From Pseudomonas brassicacearum (lineage in GTDB: Bacteria > Pseudomonadota > Gammaproteobacteria > Pseudomonadales > Pseudomonadaceae): a DNA stretch of 64,000 nucleotides. How positions within the stretch are numbered: the stretch's first letter is position 1; every line of letters begins with the position of its first letter. The DNA lies in assembly GCF_003732265.1 (NCBI RefSeq), contig NZ_MOBK01000019.1, positions 1 through 64,000 on the forward strand, given 5' to 3'. This document shows, piece after piece, positions 34,630 to 42,347 of the stretch. The notes beneath the pieces were generated by a model. The model searched no databases. It was not told where the DNA came from and saw only the letters and a program-made list of their open reading frames with translations. A program made the translations under genes and the position numbers.

Positions 34630-35751
34630 ATGACGGCTGCGATTCAACGGCGACTGGAAATTCCAGAGCTAAAAAACGCTGAACAGACAGAGCTGCACCC
34701 GGACCTGAATCGCGCTCATGTGCGCTTCATTGGCCTGGGCAAAACCTACAACGGTCAGCAGGGTCCGGTGGCGGCTTTGCACGGCATCGACCTGGCGATC
34801 CAGCACGGCGAAGTGTTCGGCATTATCGGCCGCAGCGGTGCCGGCAAATCGTCACTGATCCGCACCATCAACCGCCTGGAGCAACCGAGCACCGGCCGCG
34901 TGCTGATCGATCAGGTCGACATCGGCGAGTTCGATGAAGACCGCCTGGTGGCGCTGCGTCGACGGATCGGCATGATCTTCCAGCACTTCAACCTGATGTC
35001 CGCCAAAACGGTGTGGCAGAACGTCGAACTGCCGCTGAAAGTCGCCGGTGTGCCCAAGGACAAACGCGAACAGAAAGTTCGCGAATTGCTGGAGCTGGTG
35101 GGCCTGCAAGGCAAGCACTCGGCCTATCCGGCGCAGTTGTCCGGCGGGCAGAAACAGCGCGTCGGTATCGCCCGCGCGTTGGTGCATGACCCGGCGATTC
35201 TGCTGTGTGACGAAGCCACTTCAGCGCTGGACCCGGAGACCACTCAATCGATCCTCGGCCTGCTGCGCGAGATCAACCAGCGCCTCGGTCTGACCATCGT
35301 TTTGATCACCCACGAGATGGCGGTGATCCGCGATATATGCGACCGCGTCGTGGTGCTCGAACACGGCAAAATCGTCGAGCAGGGGCCGGTCTGGGAAGTC
35401 TTCGGCAACCCGCAGCATGAAGTCAGCAAGACCTTGCTCGCGCCACTGCAGCACGCCCTGCCGGAAGAACTGCAAAGCCGTTTGCGCCCATTGCCGCCCT
35501 CCTCGGACGCGGCGGTGGTGCTGCGCTTGCAGTTCACCGGCAGTGCCATCGACGAGCCGGACCTGGCCGCGTTGTTCAGCGCCCTCGGTGGTCGCGTGCG
35601 TTTGCTGCAAGGTGGCGTGGAACGGATTCAGGGCCATGCGCTGGGGCAGTTGTTGTTGGCGGTCACTGGCTCGACGTTGGACGCTGAAGATTTGTGCCAG
35701 CGCGCCAGTCAATGGGCGCAACAGGTGGAGGTGCTGGGATATGTGGTTTGA
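34630..35751 (+). CDS. metN: MetN-type ABC transporter ATPase
   Basis: 373-residue ATPase. After a 35-residue extension come Walker A GRSGAGKSS (about 74-82), signature LSGGQKQRVGIARAL (about 174-188), Walker B LLCDEATSALDPE and switch His in ITHEMAVI. The C-terminal region (about 290-373) is the NIL regulatory domain that in MetN senses cytoplasmic substrate. Overlaps the permease gene by 11 bp. This is part of a full MetQ-MetN-MetI set in the organosulfur locus, distinct from the solo metQ at 47-48 kb. Confidence 0.92.
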   Translation: MTAAIQRRLEIPELKNAEQTELHPDLNRAHVRFIGLGKTYNGQQGPVAALHGIDLAIQHGEVFGIIGRSGAGKSSLIRTINRLEQPSTGRVLIDQVDIGEFDEDRLVALRRRIGMIFQHFNLMSAKTVWQNVELPLKVAGVPKDKREQKVRELLELVGLQGKHSAYPAQLSGGQKQRVGIARALVHDPAILLCDEATSALDPETTQSILGLLREINQRLGLTIVLITHEMAVIRDICDRVVVLEHGKIVEQGPVWEVFGNPQHEVSKTLLAPLQHALPEELQSRLRPLPPSSDAAVVLRLQFTGSAIDEPDLAALFSALGGRVRLLQGGVERIQGHALGQLLLAVTGSTLDAEDLCQRASQWAQQVEVLGYVV

Positions 35752-36385
35752 TCGCTTGCTGCAAGGCTTCATCGACACCTTCCTGATGGTCGGCGTGTCG
35801 TCATTGATCGCGCTGTTGGCGGGCATTCCGCTCGCGGTCTTTCTGGTCACCAGTTCCAAGGGCGGCATCTACGAAGCACCGACGCTGAACCGTGCCCTGG
35901 GTGCGTTCGTGAACCTGTTCCGCTCGATTCCATTCTTGATTCTGATGGTGGCGCTGATTCCGTTTACCCGGCTGATTGTCGGCACTACGTATGGCGTCTG
36001 GGCGGCCGTGGTGCCGCTGACCATCGCCGCAACGCCTTTTTTTGCACGGATTGCTGAAGTCAGTCTGCGCGAGGTGGATTTCGGCTTGATCGAAGCCGCG
36101 CAGGCGATGGGCTGCCGGCGTTGGCACATTGTCTGGCATGTGCTGCTGCCAGAGGCGCTGCCGGGGATTGTCGGGGGGTTCACAATCACGCTGGTGACGA
36201 TGATCAACTCGTCGGCCATGGCCGGGGCGATTGGGGCTGGAGGGTTGGGCGACATCGCGTACCGGTATGGGTATCAGCGTTTTGACAGTCAGATCATGTT
36301 GACGGTGATTGTGTTGCTGGTGGTGTTGGTGGCGGTGATTCAGCTGGGTGGGGATCGGTTGGCGCGGGGGCTCAACAAACGCTAG
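35741..36385 (+). CDS. metI: MetI-type ABC transporter permease
   Basis: 214-residue inner-membrane permease with five hydrophobic segments. The EAA loop IEAAQAMGCRRWHIVWHVLL (about 120-139) contacts the ATPase; SSAMAGAIGAGGLGDIAYRYGYQR (core about 165-180) is the MetI signature. The reading frame is open far upstream inside metN, but the ATG at 35741 gives the family N-terminus MWFDRLLQGFIDT. Last gene of the importer operon, followed by a compound REP element. Confidence 0.92.
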   Translation: MWFDRLLQGFIDTFLMVGVSSLIALLAGIPLAVFLVTSSKGGIYEAPTLNRALGAFVNLFRSIPFLILMVALIPFTRLIVGTTYGVWAAVVPLTIAATPFFARIAEVSLREVDFGLIEAAQAMGCRRWHIVWHVLLPEALPGIVGGFTITLVTMINSSAMAGAIGAGGLGDIAYRYGYQRFDSQIMLTVIVLLVVLVAVIQLGGDRLARGLNKR

Positions 36386-36403
36386 GCAGTTGGTCGATAA
36401 CCA

Positions 36404-36570
36404 TTGTGGCGAGGAGCTTTTGTGGCGAGGGGGCTTGCCCCCGTTCGGCTGCGCAGCAGCCGCAAAATCTGAAAATCTGACTTGTCTGACACACCTCGTT
36501 GAATGGCTTTAGGGCTGCTTCGCAACCCAACGGGGGCAAGCCCCTCGCCACAAAAGCTCCCTCGCCACAG
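36404..36570. repeat. Compound (nested) REPIN-type element, class B
   Basis: An outer partial pair TTGTGGCGAGGAGCTTT ... AAAGCTCCCTCGCCACAG encloses a complete inner pair TGTGGCGAGGGGGCTTGCC ... GGGGCAAGCCCCTCGCCACA. Looks like one element inserted into or duplicated inside another. Confidence 0.82.
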
Positions 36571-36674
36571 GTAATACACGACGGTAAAGGGGAAGTTTTC
36601 TTACAGGAAAATCAGAGGTTCCGAAGGTCCGTTCCCTTTCCTTTGCAGGACATTTCCTAGATCATTCCGCTCGC

Positions 36675-36703
36675 TTGCGCCTGCCAAATTCCGTGGCTAG
36701 TCT
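36675..36703 (+). promoter_or_regulatory. Sigma70 promoter of the C4-like leader
   Basis: TTGCGC (36675-36680), a 17-bp spacer, TAGTCT (36698-36703). Transcription would start near 36710 and run through the structured leader into the DUF6124 gene. Confidence 0.6.
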
Positions 36704-36709
36704 CGGTCC

Positions 36710-36900
36710 GTCACTGCTCATCAGTGATCGGGTTTAGTCGCCCGGATTCCGTCGGGCGCACAGCGTCACCTCTTTTCAGGTGTTTTTTATTACCTGGATT
36801 TTATGGTGGCTGTGCGCAGGGCACCCTTGGGTGCGCCGGTATTGCCTGGCGGCCGGTCGACTAACCTGTGTGCAGCCGCCACCCCTGTTCGTTTAGTCGC
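36710..36900 (+). ncRNA. C4-antisense-RNA-like structured element
   Basis: A chain of hairpins: TCACTG/CAGTGA (36711-36727), CGCCCG/CGGGCG (36739-36744/36753-36758), a terminator-like stem CACCT/AGGTG with T6, then a cloverleaf from about 36804 to 36884. The cloverleaf has an outer stem GGTGGC...GCCACC, inner stem GGCACCC-TT-GGGTGC, and a loop with CGACTAACC. The words ATGGTGGCTGTGCGCAGGGC and GGTGCGCCGG match what I remember of the phage P1/P7/P22-type C4 antisense RNA family (Rfam RF01695), including the TTTAGTCG word in the 5' part. No phage ant/icd gene follows; the next gene is DUF6124. A covariance-model search would decide. Confidence 0.68.
36767..36788 (+). terminator. Terminator-like hairpin inside the leader
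   Basis: CACCT (36767-36771), six-base loop, AGGTG (36778-36782), then six T. Placed about 60 nt after the predicted transcription start and before the rest of the leader, so it could act as an attenuator or as the processing boundary of the C4-like RNA. The stem is only 5 bp, so strength is doubtful. Confidence 0.5.
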
Positions 36901-36940
36901 GATATCGGTTGGCTCCTACTAACGGTCAGGAGTTTTACCA

Positions 36941-37297
36941 ATGAAAAAATCTGTTCCCGATCCACCTCCCGAAACCTCAACCAACGAAATCGGCACTGAA
37001 GACCCGCTCCGGGATCGATCAGCGCTCTACCGTGCCATTGATTTCTACCTCACCGGCAATCAACCGTCACCGCCCGATGAACTGCGCTTCTACAACGTCA
37101 GCGAAGACGTGAGCTTTGAAGACACTCAGCTCTATGTTGCCGACCTGCTGCGATGTGCTTCGGTGACCGCGTATCAGTGTGGCGATCACCTCAAAGGGGC
37201 GGAGCGCGCCATGGTGTTCTCGGTGTGGCATTTGCTGGAGATTGCCAAAGCCATGGTTGATCGCTCGATTGATTGCCTGGGGATGAAGCAGGGCTGA
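36941..37297 (+). CDS. DUF6124 family protein
   Basis: 118-residue acidic soluble protein. The C-terminal half (about 55-115: VSFEDTQLYVADLLRCASVTAYQ, GAERAMVFSVWHLLEIAKAMVD) is a helical domain that recurs in many short Pseudomonas proteins annotated as DUF3077/DUF6124, with Cys in LLRCAS. The first 35 residues are Pro-rich and likely disordered. GTCAGGAG lies 10 bases before the ATG. It is preceded by the C4-like leader, so its expression probably depends on that RNA. Function unknown. Confidence 0.78.
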   Translation: MKKSVPDPPPETSTNEIGTEDPLRDRSALYRAIDFYLTGNQPSPPDELRFYNVSEDVSFEDTQLYVADLLRCASVTAYQCGDHLKGAERAMVFSVWHLLEIAKAMVDRSIDCLGMKQG

Positions 37298-37322
37298 GTG
37301 ACTGGTCGCCAGTAATGCCGCT

Positions 37323-37413
37323 TTCGCGAGCAAGCCCGCTCCCACATATAACCGAGTCGGACTCAAATTTTGTGTCCACCAAAGATCAAATGTGGGAGCG
37401 GCTTGCTCGCGAA
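37323..37413. repeat. REPIN-type inverted repeat pair, class A
   Basis: TTCGCGAGCAAGCCCGCTCC opposite TGTGGGAGCGGCTTGCTCGC; the right arm has lost one G, so the pair is slightly imperfect. Follows the DUF6124 gene. Confidence 0.85.
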
Positions 37414-37481
37414 TGGCTGCGAAGCAGCCTCCGGCTTCATGGCGTATATTCGGCAAACCCCAATTGCCTGCGCAGCCCCTC

Positions 37482-38111
37482 ATGAAACAGACCCCCGACG
37501 ACCTCCAGCAGATCACCGCCACCACCCTGGGCCATTACAACTCGGTGGCCGAAGGTTTTCGCGAAGGCACGCGTGATCACGATGTCAGCCAGAACATCGA
37601 TGCCCTGTTGCGACACATTCAGGGTGAGGCGCCGTTCGACATTCTCGATTTCGGCTGCGGTCCCGGCCGCGATCTGCAAACGTTCACTCGCATGGGGCAT
37701 ACCGCCGTCGGCCTCGACGGGTCGGAAAAGTTTGCGCAGATGGCGCGTGAGGACAGCGGTTGCGAGGTCTGGCAGCAGGACTTCCTGAAGCTTGATTTAC
37801 CGGCCGAGCGCTTCGACGGAATTTTTGCCAATGCGGTGCTGTTTCACATCCCGCGACAGGAACTGCCTCGGGTGTTGAAGCAATTGCGGGGGGCGTTGAA
37901 ACCGGGTGGGGTGTTGTTCAGTTCCAATCCGCGCGGGGAGAATCAGGAAGGCTGGAATGGGCCGCGGTATGGGGCGTATCACGATCTTGCGGCGTGGCAG
38001 CAACTGCTGACCGAGGCGGGGTTTGTGGAGTTGGAGCATTACTACCGGCCAGCGGGGCTGCCGCGGGAGCAGCAGCCTTGGTTGGCGAGTGTTTGGCGTA
38101 GGCCTGTGTAG
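37482..38111 (+). CDS. Class I SAM-dependent methyltransferase
   Basis: 209-residue cytosolic methyltransferase (UbiE/BioC-like type). Motif I ILDFGCGPGRDLQTF at about 48-62, an acidic residue after motif II (VGLDGSEKFAQMA), motif for the post-I loop QQDFLKLDLP, and the LKPGGVLFSSNPRGEN strand. The ATG at 37482 is chosen; the frame stays open upstream without a start of good quality. Substrate unknown. Ends before a REP pair and a plus-strand terminator shared with the end of the convergent RND gene. Confidence 0.85.
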   Translation: MKQTPDDLQQITATTLGHYNSVAEGFREGTRDHDVSQNIDALLRHIQGEAPFDILDFGCGPGRDLQTFTRMGHTAVGLDGSEKFAQMAREDSGCEVWQQDFLKLDLPAERFDGIFANAVLFHIPRQELPRVLKQLRGALKPGGVLFSSNPRGENQEGWNGPRYGAYHDLAAWQQLLTEAGFVELEHYYRPAGLPREQQPWLASVWRRPV

Positions 38112-38127
38112 ACAGTTCGGACGCCTA

Positions 38128-38200
38128 CGCGAGCAGGCTCGCTCCCACATTGAATCTGTGGCGTTCACAAACCCCCTGTGGGAGCGAGCCTGCTCGCGAT
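38128..38200. repeat. REPIN-type inverted repeat pair, class A
   Basis: CGCGAGCAGGCTCGCTCCCA and the opposing arm GGGAGCGAGCCTGCTCGCG ending near 38200. Between the convergent methyltransferase and RND genes. Confidence 0.9.
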
Positions 38201-38225
38201 GAGCGCGAAGCGCTCGCTTTTTTTT
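38201..38225 (+). terminator. Intrinsic terminator after the methyltransferase gene
   Basis: GAGCGC (38201-38206), GAA loop, GCGCTC (38210-38215), then GC and eight T. The T run touches the stop codon of the convergent RND gene. Confidence 0.75.
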
Positions 38226-41200
38226 AAGCCGCTTCTTTCTTCGGCTCGCGAATCTTGTACCAGGCCACATACAGCGCCGGCAAAAACAGCAGCGTCAGCA
38301 ACGTCGCGATGATGATCCCGCCAATCATCGCGTAAGCCATCGGCCCCCAGAACGCTTCCCGGGCAATCGGGATCATCCCCAGGCTCGCCGCCGCAGCCGT
38401 CAGCAGGATCGGCCGGCGTCGATGCTCGGTGGCCTGGACCACCGCGTCCCACGGCGCATAGCCCTTCTTCTCGTATTCATCGATCTGGGTCACCAGAATC
38501 ACCGAGTTACGAATGATGATGCCGATCAGCGCCAAAATCCCGAGGATCGCCACAAAGCCCATCGGCGTACCCGTCGGCACCAGCGCAATCACCACACCGA
38601 TCAGGCCCAGCGGCGCGACGCTGGCCACCAGGAACAGCTTCTGCACGCTGTGCAACTGGATCATCAGGAAGGTCGCCATCAAAAACACCATCAACGGCAC
38701 GACCTTGGCAATCGGCCCCTGAGCCTTGCCGCTTTCCTCCACCGTACCGCCGGTAGCGACCTTGTAGCCTGCCGGCAGCTTGTCGGCGAAAGCGTCGATG
38801 GATGGTTTGAGGATTTTCACCAGGTCCGTTGGCTGGATCTCGTCGCGTATCGCCGCCTTGATGGTAATGGTTGGCAGGCGATCGCGACGCCACACCAGCG
38901 GCTGCTCCAGTTCGTAGCGAACCGTGGCGAACGCCAGCAGCGGAATCGACGTGCCGTTTGGCGTGACGATTTGCAGGTTCTGCAGGGTTTCCGGCGTACC
39001 GCGCTCGGAATCCACCGCACGACCGACCACGTTGATCAGATAGATATCGTCATCAACCTGGGTCACCGTCTGGCCGCTGACGATGCCGTTCATCAGGGTG
39101 GCCACGTCCTCGGAAGACAGGCCTAACTGCCGCGCCTTGTCCTGGGCGATGTCGATCCGCAGCACTTTGCCCGGTTCGTTCCAGTCGTAGATGATTTCGC
39201 CAATGTGCTGATTTTTGTCCAGCTCCGTGGCCAGGTCGATGGCATGTCGGCGCACTTGATCGATGTCTTTACCGCTGATGCGGTACTGGATCGGGCGCCC
39301 TACCGGCGGGCCCATTTCCAGTGCCTGGACATAACTGCCGATGCCGACGAAGTCGTTGCGCAAGCGATCGCGAAGCTTCTGCATCATGGCTTCACGGGTC
39401 TTGCCTTTGCTGACGATCACCAACTGCGCGTAGAACGGGTTTTGCAGTTGCTGGTCCAGTGGCAAGTAGAAACGGATGGCGCCCTGACCGACGTAGGTAC
39501 TCCAGCGCACGATGTCCGGATCGTCCTTGAGCGTGGCTTCCAGGCGATCGACAGCCCGGCGGGTTTCGTCCATCGAGGCGTTTTGCGGCAGGTTCAGGTC
39601 CACCAGGATTTCCGGCCGATCCGAAGACGGGAAGAACTGGTTCTGCACGAAACGCATGCTGAACAGCGCCAACGCAAAGCACAGCACGGTGATGCCGATG
39701 GCCCACCAGCGATTACGCATGCTCCACAGCAAGCCGCCATTGAAGGCTTTGCCGATGCGTCCGGGTTCACCGTCGTGAGGTTTCACGTTGGTGCTGAGGA
39801 TGTGCACGCCGATCACCGGCGCGAACAGCACCGCCACCACCCACGACACCAACATGGCGCAGGCAATCACCGCAAACAGCGTATAGGTGTACTCACCGGC
39901 GGAACTGGCGTTCAGGCCGATCGGCACAAAACCCGCCACCGTCACCAGCGTACCGGTGAGCATCGGAAACGCCGTGGAGGTGTAGGCGAACGTGGCCGCC
40001 TGCTCCTTGGTCTCGCCCATTTCCAGGCGCGTGACCATCATCTCCACGGTGATCATCGCGTCGTCCACCAGCAGGCCGAGGGCAATGATCAGGGCACCAA
40101 GGGAAATCCGCTGCATGGTGATGCCGCTGTACTCCATGTACACAAACACCATCGCCAGCACCAACGGGATCGAGCACGCCACCACCAACCCGGCGCGCAC
40201 GCCGAGGCTGATGAAGCTGACCACCAGCACGATGATCACCGCCTCGAACAGCGCGCTGGTGAAACCGCCGACGGCCTCTTCCACCACCACCGCCTGATCG
40301 GACACGTTGTGCACGCCGACGCCCACGGGCAGGTCGGCGGTCAGTTGGTTGATCCGCTCATGCAACGCCTTGCCGAACGCCTGGACGTTGCCGCCCTTCT
40401 GCATGGCAATCGCCAGGCCGATGGCCGGTTGGCCGTTGAAGCGGAATTCCGGGGACGCCGGATCGACATAGCCACGACTGATTTCAGCAATGTCGGCCAA
40501 GCGATAGAAACGGTCGTTGAGCTTGAGGTTGACCTCGGCGAGGTCTTTTTCCGAGGCGAACTGCCCGGAGGTCCGCACCGAAATCCGCTCCGGCCCGGCC
40601 TCAATTACCCCGGCTGGGGTCACGGCGTTCTGCGATTGCAGGCTCTGCACCACCTGGCGCTGATCGATGCCCAACGCCGCGAGTTTGCGCGTGGAGAAAT
40701 TCAGATACAGCACTTCATTCTGTTGGCCGACCATCTCGATCTTGCCCAGCCCCGGCACGCCGCGAATCTCGGCACGGGCCTGCTCCACGTAGTCGCGCAA
40801 CTGACGCATGGTCAGGCCATCGGCGGTGAAGGCGTAGATCGAACCGAACACGTCGCCGAACTCATCGTTGAATGACGGCCCCTGTATGCCTTGCGGGAAC
40901 TGGTAGCGAATGTCGTTGATCTTCTTGCGCACCTGGTACCAGATTTCCGGGATGTCCTTGGCACTGGTGGTGTCGCGCAGGTACACGTAGACCGTGGATT
41001 CGCCGGGGCGCGTGTAGCTTTTTACGTAATCGAGGGAATCGAGTTCTTCGAGCTTTTTCTCGATCCGGTCAGTGACTTGCTTGAGGGTTTCCTCCTGCGT
41101 CGCGCCCGGCCAATTGCTCTGGATCACCATGGTCTTGATGGTGAACGAAGGGTCCTCTTCGCGCCCCAGGTTGAAATACGAGAACACCCCCATCAGCAAC

Positions 41201-41274
41201 GCGACGAACATCAGGTACCAGACGAACGACTGATGCTTGAGGGCCCATTCGGAGAGGTTGAAAGGCCCTTTCAT
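38224..41274 (-). CDS. triC: RND efflux transporter, TriC-like
   Basis: 1016-residue inner-membrane proton-driven RND pump. Twelve-helix plan with two large periplasmic loops. The proton-relay Asp-Asp lies in ALGLLVDDAMITVEMM (about 400-415); N-terminal LGREEDPSFTIKTMVI is typical of the TriC/AcrB-like subgroup whose loop begins after helix 1. Start overlaps the stop of the upstream fusion-protein gene by ATGA. Two fusion-protein genes precede it, the layout of TriABC of P. aeruginosa (triclosan efflux with OpmH). No outer-membrane factor is present here. Substrates are inferred only. Confidence 0.88.
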   Translation of the reverse strand: MKGPFNLSEWALKHQSFVWYLMFVALLMGVFSYFNLGREEDPSFTIKTMVIQSNWPGATQEETLKQVTDRIEKKLEELDSLDYVKSYTRPGESTVYVYLRDTTSAKDIPEIWYQVRKKINDIRYQFPQGIQGPSFNDEFGDVFGSIYAFTADGLTMRQLRDYVEQARAEIRGVPGLGKIEMVGQQNEVLYLNFSTRKLAALGIDQRQVVQSLQSQNAVTPAGVIEAGPERISVRTSGQFASEKDLAEVNLKLNDRFYRLADIAEISRGYVDPASPEFRFNGQPAIGLAIAMQKGGNVQAFGKALHERINQLTADLPVGVGVHNVSDQAVVVEEAVGGFTSALFEAVIIVLVVSFISLGVRAGLVVACSIPLVLAMVFVYMEYSGITMQRISLGALIIALGLLVDDAMITVEMMVTRLEMGETKEQAATFAYTSTAFPMLTGTLVTVAGFVPIGLNASSAGEYTYTLFAVIACAMLVSWVVAVLFAPVIGVHILSTNVKPHDGEPGRIGKAFNGGLLWSMRNRWWAIGITVLCFALALFSMRFVQNQFFPSSDRPEILVDLNLPQNASMDETRRAVDRLEATLKDDPDIVRWSTYVGQGAIRFYLPLDQQLQNPFYAQLVIVSKGKTREAMMQKLRDRLRNDFVGIGSYVQALEMGPPVGRPIQYRISGKDIDQVRRHAIDLATELDKNQHIGEIIYDWNEPGKVLRIDIAQDKARQLGLSSEDVATLMNGIVSGQTVTQVDDDIYLINVVGRAVDSERGTPETLQNLQIVTPNGTSIPLLAFATVRYELEQPLVWRRDRLPTITIKAAIRDEIQPTDLVKILKPSIDAFADKLPAGYKVATGGTVEESGKAQGPIAKVVPLMVFLMATFLMIQLHSVQKLFLVASVAPLGLIGVVIALVPTGTPMGFVAILGILALIGIIIRNSVILVTQIDEYEKKGYAPWDAVVQATEHRRRPILLTAAAASLGMIPIAREAFWGPMAYAMIGGIIIATLLTLLFLPALYVAWYKIREPKKEAA

Positions 41275-42347
41275 TGACTGTCCTCGTCAAATTTCACTGG
41301 TTGCCCCGGTTTGAGGCTGTGTACGCCGGCCGTGATGACGCGCTCGCCGTTCTTGACGCCGCCGGCCAGCACCACGGTGCTGTCGGTACGACTGATGACC
41401 TTGACGTCCCTGGGTGCCACGGTCTTGTTCTGTGTATCAAGCACCCAGATGCGGGGTTTGCCGTCGACCTCCTGCAACGCGGTGAGCGGCAGTTCGATGC
41501 GCGGCTTGATCGCCGAACTCAGGGTGACGCTGATCGCGGTGCCCAAACGAAAGCCCTCCGGCGTTTGAGCGAGGGTCAGGCGCGCGCGACGGGTGCGCGT
41601 GGCACTCTGCGCCTGGGGTTCGATTTCGCGGATGGTCGCGGTGGAGTTGGTGTTCGGGTCGAGTTGGGCGGCGACCTGGAACACTACATCCTCGGGCAGT
41701 TGATCGACCAGGGTATCGGGCAGGTCGATCACCGCTTCCTTGATGTCCGGTTGCGCCAGCGTTACCACTTGCTGGCCGGCGGTCACCACCTGGCCGGCTT
41801 CGGCGTTCCATGCGGTGACCACGGCTTTATGGTCGGAGCGCAGTTGGGTGTAGCCGAGTTGATCCTGGCTCTGGCTGACCGCCGCCTTGGCCTGATCGAG
41901 GGACGCCTGGGTGGTTTTCAACTGAGTCAAGGCGTCGTCCAGCTGCGCCTGCGCGCCAACCCCGCGATCAAACAACGACTGCTGACGCTGCGCGTTGGCT
42001 TGCGCGTTGATCAGTTGCGCCTGGATTTTCGCCAGATCGCCCTGGGCTGAACGCAACTGGTTTTGCTGGTCGGAAGGATCCAGGGTGGCCAGCAACGTAT
42101 CCTTGGTCACCTCGGCCCCGACATCGACATTACGACTGGCGATGCGCCCGCCCACGCGAAAACCGGTATTGCTTTCGTAGCGCGCCTGGATGCTGCCGGC
42201 AAACCGGCCCAGATCCTCTTCGTTCAAGGCCTGGACCTTGACCGACAGCACCGGGCGTACCGGCTCCGCCGGTGGCTCGTTTTTCGAGCAGGCGCTCAGC
42301 ACCAGCCCAAGGGACAATCCAAGGGGCAATGCCCAAAAAGGCTTCAT
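41271..42347 (-). CDS. triB: Membrane-fusion lipoprotein of the RND system (second, TriB-like)
   Basis: 358-residue periplasmic adaptor anchored by lipid: signal with lipobox LVLSAC (Cys20). Order: N-terminal beta strand, barrel-lipoyl region (FRVGGRIASRNVDVGAEVTKDTLLATL starts near residue 60), an alpha-helical hairpin rich in Gln/Ala (about 92-150), second lipoyl half (SDHKAVVTAWNAEAGQVV), and the membrane-proximal domain. I choose the ATG at 42347: GGGGAG precedes it, and it overlaps the stop of the first adaptor gene by ATGA. Confidence 0.87.
   Translation of the reverse strand: MKPFWALPLGLSLGLVLSACSKNEPPAEPVRPVLSVKVQALNEEDLGRFAGSIQARYESNTGFRVGGRIASRNVDVGAEVTKDTLLATLDPSDQQNQLRSAQGDLAKIQAQLINAQANAQRQQSLFDRGVGAQAQLDDALTQLKTTQASLDQAKAAVSQSQDQLGYTQLRSDHKAVVTAWNAEAGQVVTAGQQVVTLAQPDIKEAVIDLPDTLVDQLPEDVVFQVAAQLDPNTNSTATIREIEPQAQSATRTRRARLTLAQTPEGFRLGTAISVTLSSAIKPRIELPLTALQEVDGKPRIWVLDTQNKTVAPRDVKVISRTDSTVVLAGGVKNGERVITAGVHSLKPGQPVKFDEDSQ

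Noticed and set aside
36404..36570. REP arrays considered as CRISPR repeats
   Set aside because: They are single inverted pairs with variable interiors, not regularly spaced direct repeats, and no cas gene is present.
39205..40875. A 556-codon open frame on the plus strand opposite triC
   Set aside because: His/Arg/Gln-rich composition typical of antisense shadows; triC is complete in the other strand.
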